Below are positions 57,296-64,000 of a DNA stretch of 64,000 nt, piece by piece. The notes under the pieces were generated by a model. It searched no databases. It saw nothing but the letters and a program-made list of their open reading frames with translations, and was not told the DNA's origin. The position numbers and the translations under genes are program-made. The DNA is from Paenibacillus_I sp035510375 (GTDB lineage Bacteria; Bacillota; Bacilli; Paenibacillales; Paenibacillaceae), in the NCBI RefSeq assembly GCF_035510375.1, contig NZ_DATKHG010000015.1; one strand, written 5' to 3'. Numbering within the stretch: position 1 is the first letter of the stretch; each line of letters starts with the position of its first letter.

Positions 57296-57715
57296 TCAGG
57301 TTTGCCTGACGAACAGAAAGAGGCCGAGCACGATCAGGGCCATGCCCGCCACCTTGCTTGGGGATACCGTCTCGTTCAGCAGAAGAACGGCCAGCACGAA
57401 CGTCACCAGCGGGTAGCTCGCGGTGATCGTGACGACGGTCGTGAGCGATCCGCGCGAAAGCGCATATAGAAACACGACGTATGCGGTCGGGACCAGAATG
57501 CCGTTCGTCATCGCGAACAATATGGTGTTGCGGTGAAAATGGAACGGCACGCCTCCGACTTTGGCCGCCATGAGATAGATCGAAGCGACGATAAACATCG
57601 TGAAGGTTGTTATAAAATTGACTTCCAGCGGATGGCCGGTCGTAATCGCCTGTCTGTCGATCAGGCCGTTGATTCCCCAAATGAACGTAACGATCAGAAT
57701 AATCACATAAAGCAT
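57296..57715 (-). CDS. small EamA/DMT-type membrane transporter
   Basis: 139 residues from ATG 57715 behind GAGGGACGGAAG. Four or five TM helices, one EamA repeat: IILIVTFIWGINGLIDRQAI at the N-terminus and TVVTITASYPLVTFVLAVLLLNETVSPSKVAGM near the end. One-repeat DMT proteins work as dimers. The substrate is unknown. Divergent from the MFS gene with about 257 bp between, in which I see nothing else. Confidence 0.82.
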   Translation of the reverse strand: MLYVIILIVTFIWGINGLIDRQAITTGHPLEVNFITTFTMFIVASIYLMAAKVGGVPFHFHRNTILFAMTNGILVPTAYVVFLYALSRGSLTTVVTITASYPLVTFVLAVLLLNETVSPSKVAGMALIVLGLFLFVRQT

Positions 57716-57972
57716 GCTTCCGTCCCTCCCGCCGACCTTGTCCGTATCCATGGTTATGCCCTTCCGGCGGTGATTATGACGGATAAGGACGGCGGTTGAG
57801 CGATCCGCGCGCGGATTTTAGTCCGCATGAGCAATTGGACGCATTTGGGAGAAAAGGGCTGGGACCGCCGCGCCGGCCGGACGGAACGGGGTTGTATCGG
57901 GTTTGACGGCGCTTTTTCCCCCGCTCTACACTGGGTTTATTGCCCGGTAGGGACGAGAGGAAGAGACATAAG

Positions 57973-59223
57973 ATGCAGACTTCAGCCCACGCGCGCGCGG
58001 CCGCCATGCCGTCCGCTACGGTGTTCGGCATTTTGTTCGCCGTCAGCTCCGTACATATGCTGAACGATTCGATGCAAACGGTCGTCACGGCGCTGTTTCC
58101 GGTATTTGAACGTTCGCTTCAGCTGACGTTCGCCCAAATGGGCTGGCTCGGATTCGCCCTTAATATGACCTCTTCCGTCATGCAGCCCGTTGTCGGCTTA
58201 TATTCCGACAAAAGGCCGACGCCGGGCATGCTGCCGGTCGGCATGGCGATCAGCCTGCTCGGAATGGCCGGACTGGCGGTCGCGCCCAATTTCCTGCTGC
58301 TCGTGCTGGCTGTCATGCTGGTTGGAATCGGCTCGGCTGTTTTTCATCCGGAAGGCTCGCGCGTCGTTTATTTCGCCGCCGGCGACCGCCGCGGATTGGC
58401 GCAATCGATTTACCAGGTCGGCGGGAATGCCGGCTCCTCGCTCGCGCCGCTTATGACCATTTTCATCTTTATTCCGCTCGGCCAATTCGGCGCGATTTGG
58501 GGTACGCTTCTTGCGGCCGCCGCCATCGCCATCCTGTTGTTTGTCGTGCCGTGGTACCGTAAGCAGCTTCATGCATACGGGGCTCCTTCGAAACGGAAAG
58601 CAAGGCCTGTTGACGCCGAGGCCGGCGGCGGCGGTTCGCTTGCCGCGGCTGCACGAATCGACCGTAAGGTCTGGCTCGCGCTGGCGCTGCTGATCGTGAT
58701 CGTGTTTGCGCGATCCTGGTACGGGGCGGCCATGGGGTCCTTTTACCAATTCTATCTGCGGGACGATTACGGCATTTCGATCCAAACGGCGCAGGTGGCG
58801 CTTTTCCTCTACCTGGCCGCCGGCGTGGCGGGGACGCTGTTCGGCGGCATGGCGGCGGACCGGTTCGGACGGAAGCGGATGATGATCTTTTCGATCGTAG
58901 GCGCCGCGCCGTTCGCCCTGATGCTGCCGTATTTGCCCCTGCCGTGGGTGTATCCGGTCGCAGCCGTGATCGGCTTCGTCATGATGTCGGGCTTCTCGGT
59001 CAGCGTCGTCTACGCGCAAGAGCTCCTTCCCGGCAATGTCGGCTTGGCATCGGGCCTGATAACCGGCTTCGCCTTCGGCATGGGAGCCCTGGGCGGGGTG
59101 GTGCTAGGCAATGCCGGCGACTATTACGGCAGCATGAGCCCCGTCATCCAGGCCAGCAGCTATTTGCCGCTGTTCGGACTGCTGGCGTTCCTGCTTCCCA
59201 AGGACCGGCGGGCGGCAAGCTGA
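57973..59223 (+). CDS. MFS transporter, fosmidomycin-resistance (Fsr)-like
   Basis: 416 residues, twelve predicted TM helices, from ATG 57973 (GAGAGGAAGAG upstream). SSVHMLNDSMQTVVTALFPVFERSL is the typical Fsr start. GLYSDKRPTPGM and AADRFGRKRMM are the two intracellular loop motifs between TM2-3 and TM8-9; AVFHPEGSRVVYFAAGDRRG is also conserved. A drug or metabolite exporter; resistance in this strain is inference. The 116 bp to the next stop contain no recognised element. Confidence 0.9.
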   Translation: MQTSAHARAAAMPSATVFGILFAVSSVHMLNDSMQTVVTALFPVFERSLQLTFAQMGWLGFALNMTSSVMQPVVGLYSDKRPTPGMLPVGMAISLLGMAGLAVAPNFLLLVLAVMLVGIGSAVFHPEGSRVVYFAAGDRRGLAQSIYQVGGNAGSSLAPLMTIFIFIPLGQFGAIWGTLLAAAAIAILLFVVPWYRKQLHAYGAPSKRKARPVDAEAGGGGSLAAAARIDRKVWLALALLIVIVFARSWYGAAMGSFYQFYLRDDYGISIQTAQVALFLYLAAGVAGTLFGGMAADRFGRKRMMIFSIVGAAPFALMLPYLPLPWVYPVAAVIGFVMMSGFSVSVVYAQELLPGNVGLASGLITGFAFGMGALGGVVLGNAGDYYGSMSPVIQASSYLPLFGLLAFLLPKDRRAAS

Positions 59224-59339
59224 TGTGCAGCGGCAGACAAAAGTCCCGTTGCACGGCCTTGGAAGGCGAGCCTACGGATTTTTTCTCACCGCCGAACCCG
59301 GTCGTTTAGGATGGCTAGGTTGCGGCAGAGGTTTCTCAT

Positions 59340-61274
59340 TTAGGCCAGCAATTGCTCCCACTCGTCGTACGCCGCTTGCAGCGCCGCTTTTTTGCCGTCG
59401 ATCGACGCCTGCTTCTCCTGCACAAGAACGTAGTCGTTGTATACGGCGGGATCGGCCAATTGCGCCTCAAGCTCGCCGATCTCTTCCTCAAGCTTCGCGA
59501 TATCGTTCTCCAGCTGTTCAAGCTTGCGCTGCTTCTGGCGCTCATCGCGTTTCGCCTGCTTGTCCGCTTCGTAGGAAGAAAAGATGTCGGCCGCCTGCGG
59601 CCGCACGCCCGCTTTGGCTTTGGATGCCTGCTCGCGCTCGAGGCGCAGTTCCTCAAGTTCTTTTTTCTTCTCCAGCATTTCGTCATAATTCCCCAGGAAA
59701 TGTTCGGCGCCATCGGGGGTCAATTCGACAATGCGTTCGGTCATTTTATTCAGAAAATAACGGTCGTGGGAAATGAAGAACAGCGTGCCCTCGAAATCGA
59801 GCAGGGCCGATTCGAGCACCTCCTTGCTGTAGAGGTCGAGATGGTTTGTCGGTTCGTCGAGAATAAGCACATTCGCGCGTTCCAGCATCAGCTTGGCGAG
59901 CGATACGCGCGCCTTCTCTCCGCCGCTCAACGCGGCGATTTTTTTCAGCACGTCTTCGCCGCTGAACAGAAAATTGCCGAGCACCGTCCGGATACGCGCT
60001 TCCTCCAGCTGCGGAAAGGCGCTCCAAACCTCCTCAAGCACGGTGCTGGAGGCATTGAGTCCGGTCTGCTCCTGGTCGTAGTAGCCAAGCTTTACATTCG
60101 CGCCGAATCGGATCGTGCCGGCGTGCGGCTTCAATTCGCCCGTCAATGCTTTAAGCAGCGTCGATTTGCCGATTCCGTTCGGTCCGATCAACGCTACCGT
60201 TTCACCGCGGTGCAGCTGGAATGAGACGTTGCGGAACAACGGTTCCGCGACATCGTCGAAGGCGACGGACACATCTCGGACCTCGAGCACGTCCTTGCCG
60301 GTCTGCCGGTCGATTTCAAACGCGAAATGCGCTTTTTTCAGTTCGCCCGGCGGCTTGTCCAGCCTATCCATGCGCTCCAGCGCCTTGCGCCGGCTTTGCG
60401 CGCGCTTCGTCGTCGAGGCGCGCGCCAGGTTGCGCTGGATGAAATCCTCCATGCGGGCGATTTCGTCCTGCTGCTTCTCGAACTGCTTCGCGGCCGCCTC
60501 GTATTCGGCCGCTCTAATCTCGATATAACGGCTGTAATTGCCGGTGTAGCGCTTCGCGGCATGCCGTTCGATCTCGACGATCGAGGTTGCGAGGGCGTCC
60601 AGGAAGTAGCGGTCGTGCGAGACGACGAGTATCGCGCCGGGGTAACTTCGCAAATAATCCTCAAGCCACGTAAGCGTCTCGATATCGAGATGGTTTGTCG
60701 GTTCGTCCAGCATGAGCAGATCGGGGGCTTGCAGCAAAATGCGGGCGAGCGCGAGCCGCGTCTTCTGTCCGCCGCTCAGCGTCGCTATCGGCGTGTCGGG
60801 AGCGAAGCCGCCGAAGCCCATGCCGTGCAGGACGCTGCGGATCCGGTTGTCGATCTCGAAGCCCCCGCGTTCGCGGAACCACTCGGAGCGGGATGCGTAA
60901 CGCGCGAGCGCGTCTTCATATTTGCCGGTGTCCGCCTGCACGGCAGGGTCGGCAATCCGGGTCTCCAGCTCGCGGAGCTCCCGCTCGGTATCCAGCAGCT
61001 CGGCGAAGACGGCGCGCATCTCGGCCTCGATCGTCCTGTCGGATTGCAGCCCGCTGTTCTGCGGCAAATAACCGATGCGGGCTTCCTTCAGCTTATGGAT
61101 TTGACCGCCGTCGGCCGGCATTTCGCCGGCAATGATTTGCAGCAGGGTCGACTTGCCCGCGCCGTTGACGCCGACCAGTCCGACACGCTCGCGTTCAAGA
61201 ACCTGAAACGTAATATTGGAAAGTACGGGTTTGGCGCCGTAGCTTTTGGTCAATCCGGATACTTGCAGCAGCAT
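59340..61274 (-). CDS. ABC-F family ATPase (YdiF-like)
   Basis: 644 residues from ATG 61274 behind CGGAGGGAAC. Cytosolic protein with two ATPase domains and no TM. Walker A is GVNGAGKST and GPNGIGKST; signatures are LSGGQKTRLAL and LSGGEKARVSL; Walker B in both is LDEPTNHLD. The linker between the domains (KRAQSRRKALERMDRLDKPP) is the ribosome-contacting P-site tether. A charged C-terminal coiled coil (about 555-640) follows. ABC-F proteins act on translating ribosomes. YdiF is the closest B. subtilis type by length and C-terminus; a drug-protection role cannot be told. Confidence 0.93.
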   Translation of the reverse strand: MLLQVSGLTKSYGAKPVLSNITFQVLERERVGLVGVNGAGKSTLLQIIAGEMPADGGQIHKLKEARIGYLPQNSGLQSDRTIEAEMRAVFAELLDTERELRELETRIADPAVQADTGKYEDALARYASRSEWFRERGGFEIDNRIRSVLHGMGFGGFAPDTPIATLSGGQKTRLALARILLQAPDLLMLDEPTNHLDIETLTWLEDYLRSYPGAILVVSHDRYFLDALATSIVEIERHAAKRYTGNYSRYIEIRAAEYEAAAKQFEKQQDEIARMEDFIQRNLARASTTKRAQSRRKALERMDRLDKPPGELKKAHFAFEIDRQTGKDVLEVRDVSVAFDDVAEPLFRNVSFQLHRGETVALIGPNGIGKSTLLKALTGELKPHAGTIRFGANVKLGYYDQEQTGLNASSTVLEEVWSAFPQLEEARIRTVLGNFLFSGEDVLKKIAALSGGEKARVSLAKLMLERANVLILDEPTNHLDLYSKEVLESALLDFEGTLFFISHDRYFLNKMTERIVELTPDGAEHFLGNYDEMLEKKKELEELRLEREQASKAKAGVRPQAADIFSSYEADKQAKRDERQKQRKLEQLENDIAKLEEEIGELEAQLADPAVYNDYVLVQEKQASIDGKKAALQAAYDEWEQLLA

Positions 61275-61440
61275 AGTTCCCTCCGTGCATTTGTGCGATG
61301 AATTTATAAATTGCAATCCGATCTAAGTGTACCATAACAGCTCGCCCGGCTTCACTAATGCTTTTATAGCAAAAATCCGCCGGAGTTCTCTTATAGGGGA
61401 CGCGTGGTTCTGCGAAGCGGATTTCCCCTTATTCATTGCC

Positions 61441-61576
61441 TGTCTACTTTTGCAGCGGAGGTTGTTCGGGGGAAGAGCGACTTGTTTGTGCCCGTTTCCA
61501 CCTTGCTTGGGCTAATGGGATCAGGAAACGGGCGCGAAACGGAGCGAAGAACCCGAACAACCGGAGCCTGAAGACA
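61441..61576 (+). ncRNA. structured RNA candidate, 6S-like architecture
   Basis: Nested perfect inverted repeats in a non-coding gap. TGTCT (61441) pairs with AGACA (61572-61576). GGTTGTTCGGG (61460-61470) pairs with CCCGAACAACC (61552-61562). Then come open strands of 14 and 13 bases. A terminal arm of about 15 bp follows, TTTGTGCCCGTTTCC (61485-61499) with GGAAACGGGCGCGAA (61524-61538), closed by a 24-base loop. A closing stem, a central bubble and a terminal arm is the 6S RNA layout. In proteobacteria 6S RNA lies in front of the 5-formyl-THF cyclo-ligase gene, as here. The family assignment is tentative: the terminal arm is short and I could not compare conserved bases. The strand could be either. 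A further AGGGGA/TCCCCT hairpin lies at 61395-61429. Confidence 0.5.
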
Positions 61577-61675
61577 CCGAACGGCCGGAGCCCCCGGAGC
61601 TCTGTTTTCCTTGGCGAATTAAGCAAACTGGTGGTAAACTACAATTATATAAGGAAACGACAACAGGAGGGGCGG

Positions 61676-62299
61676 ATGTCCGAAGTGGAGGGAGCCGGAA
61701 CCGGGCCCGTGAAACGCGGGCTGCGGCAAGCGATGTCGGCGGCGCGCGAGGCTTTGACCGATACGGAGCGCCGGGTATTGTCCGCTCGGATATGCGGACA
61801 TGCCGCGGACTGGCTCGAGGCGGGCGGTTTCGCCAGCTTCGTGGCTTATGTGTCGTTTCGCTCCGAGGTCGATACGGCGCCTCTTCTGGAATGGGCATGG
61901 AAGCGCGGGCTGCGCGTGATCTTGCCGAAGAGCGAACCGTCCGACCGTTCGATGAGGCTTTTTCTCGCGAGAGGATGGGGGGATCTGGCGCCCGGCGCTT
62001 ACGGCATCCGGGAGCCCGACCCATCACGGGCGGCGGAATGGCCGGAGCGAGAAGCGCCGGGTGCGCTCCTGCTGCCGGGGCTGGCTTTTGACCGTTACGG
62101 TGGAAGGCTCGGCTACGGCGGCGGCTATTACGACCGCTATCTGGATGGACTGCGCCGGCGTTTGCCGGAAGGCTCCGCGCTGCCGCCGTTAATCGGAGTC
62201 GGCTACCGGCTGCAGCTTGCGGATCGTCTGCCGTTAGAACCGCATGATGCGCGGCTGGACGGTTGGATCGACGAGGACGGCTTTCATTGGGCCGAATAA
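61676..62299 (+). CDS. 5-formyltetrahydrofolate cyclo-ligase
   Basis: Folate salvage enzyme making 5,10-methenyl-THF from 5-formyl-THF with ATP, 207 residues from ATG 61676 (AGGAGGGG upstream). KRGLRQAMSAAREAL at the start fits the basic N-terminal motif, and LLLPGLAFDRYGGRLGYGGGYYDRYL contains the phosphate-binding signature. The stop is 10 bp before moaC, so the folate and molybdopterin genes probably share a transcript. Confidence 0.93.
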   Translation: MSEVEGAGTGPVKRGLRQAMSAAREALTDTERRVLSARICGHAADWLEAGGFASFVAYVSFRSEVDTAPLLEWAWKRGLRVILPKSEPSDRSMRLFLARGWGDLAPGAYGIREPDPSRAAEWPEREAPGALLLPGLAFDRYGGRLGYGGGYYDRYLDGLRRRLPEGSALPPLIGVGYRLQLADRLPLEPHDARLDGWIDEDGFHWAE

Positions 62300-62309
62300 G
62301 GAGGAGCGC

Positions 62310-62792
62310 ATGAGTTCGGAGTTGACGCATTTCAATGAGCAGGGCCGCGCGCGCATGGTCGACGTGTCGGATAAAGAAGTAACAAAGCGAACCGCAACGG
62401 CGGAAACGGCGGTGCGGATGGCGGCCTCGACGCTGGCACGCATTAAAGCTGGAACGGTCGGCAAAGGCGACGTGTTGGCTGTCGCTCAAGTGGCCGGCGT
62501 CATGGCCGCGAAAAAAACCGCGGATTGGATTCCGATGTGCCATCCGCTGCCGCTGACGGGGATCGACATCGCATTTAGGGATAACGGAACGGACGAACTG
62601 ACGGTCGAGGCGACCGTCCGGACGACCGGCAAGACGGGAGTGGAGATGGAGGCGCTGACCGCCGTTTCGGCCGCGGCGTTAACCGTCTACGATATGTGCA
62701 AAGCGCTGCAGAAGGATATGCTGATCGGCCCGACACGGCTCGTCAGCAAAACGGGAGGCAAAAGCGGCGATTACAATGCCGGACAAAGCTGA
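62310..62792 (+). CDS. moaC: cyclic pyranopterin monophosphate synthase
   Basis: 160 residues, family length. Converts the MoaA product to cyclic pyranopterin monophosphate in molybdenum-cofactor synthesis. Signature parts: GRARMVDVSDKEVTKRTA, PMCHPLPLTGID, KTGVEMEALTAVSAAALTVYDMCKA with the catalytic Lys/Asp region. AAGGAGGAGCGC directly before ATG 62310. Second gene of the folate/Moco cluster. Confidence 0.96.
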   Translation: MSSELTHFNEQGRARMVDVSDKEVTKRTATAETAVRMAASTLARIKAGTVGKGDVLAVAQVAGVMAAKKTADWIPMCHPLPLTGIDIAFRDNGTDELTVEATVRTTGKTGVEMEALTAVSAAALTVYDMCKALQKDMLIGPTRLVSKTGGKSGDYNAGQS

Positions 62793-62830
62793 TCCCGCCA
62801 GGGTCAGTCCATCCGTATAGGGGGGAATCG

Positions 62831-63331
62831 ATGTCGATGCGGTGGAAGGTAGCGATACTGACGGCCAGTGACAAGGGCTCGCGCGGCGAGCGCGAGGATA
62901 CGAGCGCGCAAGTGATCCGCGAGCTGGTGGAAGAGGAAATGGGCGGCGAAATCGTCGACTACAGAATCGTACCGGATGAGCAGGATGAAATCACGGCGGC
63001 GCTGATCGAGATGACCGATTATTTTCAGGCGGACCTGGTCCTCACAACCGGCGGCACCGGCCTTGGTCCGCGCGACCTTACCCCTGAGGCGACGCTCCGC
63101 GTCATCGACCGCGCCGTGCCAGGCATTGCGGAAGCGATGCGGCTCGGCAGCATGCGGAAAACGCGCGCGGCGATGCTCTCCCGGGGCGTGGCGGGTATCC
63201 GGGGACGGTCGCTCATCGTCAATTTGCCCGGCAGTCCCAAGGGCGTGCAGGAGAATCTGATGGCGATCATGGATCAGCTTCCGCACGCGCTCGCCATTCT
63301 GACCGGACGGGAAGGTGAACATAGCGAATGA
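62831..63331 (+). CDS. MogA/MoaB-type molybdopterin adenylyltransferase
   Basis: 166 residues, from ATG 62831 with AGGGGGGAAT upstream. AILTASDKGSRGEREDTSAQ, then LVLTTGGTGLGPRDLTPEAT and LPGSPKGVQENL are the MoCF family motifs. It should adenylylate molybdopterin before Mo insertion, or be a MoaB paralogue. It overlaps the MoeA-like gene by four bases (ATGA). Confidence 0.93.
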   Translation: MSMRWKVAILTASDKGSRGEREDTSAQVIRELVEEEMGGEIVDYRIVPDEQDEITAALIEMTDYFQADLVLTTGGTGLGPRDLTPEATLRVIDRAVPGIAEAMRLGSMRKTRAAMLSRGVAGIRGRSLIVNLPGSPKGVQENLMAIMDQLPHALAILTGREGEHSE

Positions 63332-64000
63332 ACGAATCAAACGGAATCAACGCAAATGATGACGGCCATGCCGGCGGCGCAGCGGCGACGCGATTGCGCG
63401 AAGTGCCGGTTGAGGAAGCGATCGGCCTGCCTTTGGCTCACGATCTGACGCAGATTATACCCGGGCAATTCAAGGGCCGCCTGTTCCGCAAAGGGCATGT
63501 CGTGACAGAAGCGGACATCCCCCGGCTGCTGGACATCGGCAAGGCGCATATTTACGTTCTGGAGCTTGGCGACAACGAGCTTCATGAGGACGAAGCGGCT
63601 TTGCGGATGGCCGCCGCACTCGCGGGGGACGGACTTGTTTACGGCGAACCGCATGAAGGCAAGGTGTCCCTGAAGTCGGATCGGCTCGGCTTGGCGGAGG
63701 TTGATGCCGGGCTGGTCGACCATATCAACGGCATCGGCGAGATCGCGCTGGCGACCGTCCGCAATCACGCCGTTGTCCGTCCGGGCTCGGCGATTGCCGC
63801 AACGAGAGTCATCCCGCTGTACGTGGACAAAGCCAAAGTGGAAGCCGTCGAATCGGCCGCCGCGGAATGGAAGCGGAAGAGCGGCAGGCCGCCGCTGCGG
63901 GTGCGGCCGCTGCGCACCGTCCGCGCCGGGCTGCTCACGACCGGCGGCGAAGTGTTCAGCGGGCGAATTGCCGACAAATTCGGCCCCGCGGTGCGCGCCA
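63328..64000 (+). CDS. MoeA-like molybdopterin-binding protein, 3' end outside window
   Basis: At least 224 codons from ATG 63328, open at the right edge. After a polar N-terminus, VEEAIGLPLAHDLTQIIPGQFKGRLFRKGHVV resembles the N-terminal MoeA region. GLLTTGGEVFSGRI (near 195-208) is the start of the MoCF binding domain, which would continue beyond the window. The spacing between the parts is shorter than in true MoeA. It may therefore be a MoeA-related molybdopterin-binding protein rather than the Mo insertase. Confidence 0.8.
   Translation, partial: MNESNGINANDDGHAGGAAATRLREVPVEEAIGLPLAHDLTQIIPGQFKGRLFRKGHVVTEADIPRLLDIGKAHIYVLELGDNELHEDEAALRMAAALAGDGLVYGEPHEGKVSLKSDRLGLAEVDAGLVDHINGIGEIALATVRNHAVVRPGSAIAATRVIPLYVDKAKVEAVESAAAEWKRKSGRPPLRVRPLRTVRAGLLTTGGEVFSGRIADKFGPAVRA

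Noticed and set aside
59224..59339. Possible riboswitch-like sequence between the MFS and ABC-F genes
   Set aside because: The genes are convergent here, so a leader RNA makes no sense; I could not find paired helices of a known riboswitch.
61436..61675. Upstream extension of the cyclo-ligase frame to TTG or ATG codons before 61676
   Set aside because: The extra 80 codons cover the inverted-repeat RNA candidate, have no ribosome site and no homology; AGGAGGGG at 61666-61673 fixes the start at 61676.
1..64000. CRISPR arrays, tRNA/rRNA genes, intact insertion sequences, prophage genes
   Set aside because: Looked for regular direct repeats with spacers, cloverleaf-type CCA/GGTTCGA signals and transposase motifs; none was convincing. 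The island edges show relics but no transposase or integrase.

Overview
The window looks like a chromosomal stretch of a spore-forming Firmicute of the Paenibacillus/Cohnella type. The evidence is a spoVAC-spoVAD-spoVAE operon, two YesM/YesN-type two-component systems beside sugar importers, strong AGGAGG ribosome sites with many GTG/TTG starts, and fairly GC-rich coding sequence. I see no rRNA, tRNA, CRISPR array or intact insertion sequence. One structured RNA candidate, possibly 6S-like, lies at 61441-61576.

Region 1 (1-15118) is a carbohydrate utilisation locus read on the + strand. It holds an LplB-type permease lacking its 5' half, an LplC-type permease, a lipoprotein binding protein, a YesM-type kinase and a YesN-type regulator. 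These are followed by a FAD oxidoreductase, two Gfo/Idh/MocA dehydrogenases, an SGNH hydrolase, a large six-hairpin-like protein, and NagB and NagA, closed by a clear terminator. Uptake of an oligosaccharide or amino-sugar-containing glycan, its deacylation and oxidation, and entry through glucosamine-6-phosphate is the likely theme.

Region 2 (15139-18457) is a GntR(YtrA)-controlled ABC exporter operon. Its first permease and first ATPase are cut short. The second ATPase/permease pair (NatA/NatB type) is intact.

Region 3 (about 18500-39150) is a metal and envelope-stress island with degraded edges. It carries an AlkA fragment, a CsoR operator next to a 5'-truncated csoR, copA, a Cys-rich copper-storage protein, and a FixH/YtkA-like protein. 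It also carries two SHOCT mini-proteins, CysK, a divergent Lgt, LspA, a CcdA-like protein, a redoxin and a glutaredoxin-like protein. Further genes are an F510_1955-like protein, a ZIP transporter, a Zn/Cd/Pb P-type ATPase, a CDF exporter, a methyltransferase, two Met/Gly-rich proteins and an OmpR/EnvZ-type pair. Relics of an MFS transporter, a CDF exporter and a second csp gene are also present. Five intergenic regions of this island share one promoter architecture: two TTTTGAACA-like boxes 11 bp apart, then exactly 12 bp to a -10-like hexamer. This suggests a local regulon, perhaps run by the island's own response regulator. It is the most interesting pattern in the window.

Region 4 (39345-54169) begins with an orphan coiled-coil DUF2325 protein. 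A second sugar system follows: a binding lipoprotein overlapping a YesM-type kinase and a YesN-type regulator, an M24 peptidase, an RbsA-type ATPase, two RbsC-type permeases and two more binding lipoproteins.

Region 5 (54170-64000) is mostly housekeeping. It holds a protein behind a near-consensus Fur box, spoVA, a small DMT transporter, an Fsr-like MFS exporter, an ABC-F protein, the RNA candidate, 5-formyl-THF cyclo-ligase, MoaC, a MogA/MoaB protein and the start of a MoeA-like protein that runs off the end.
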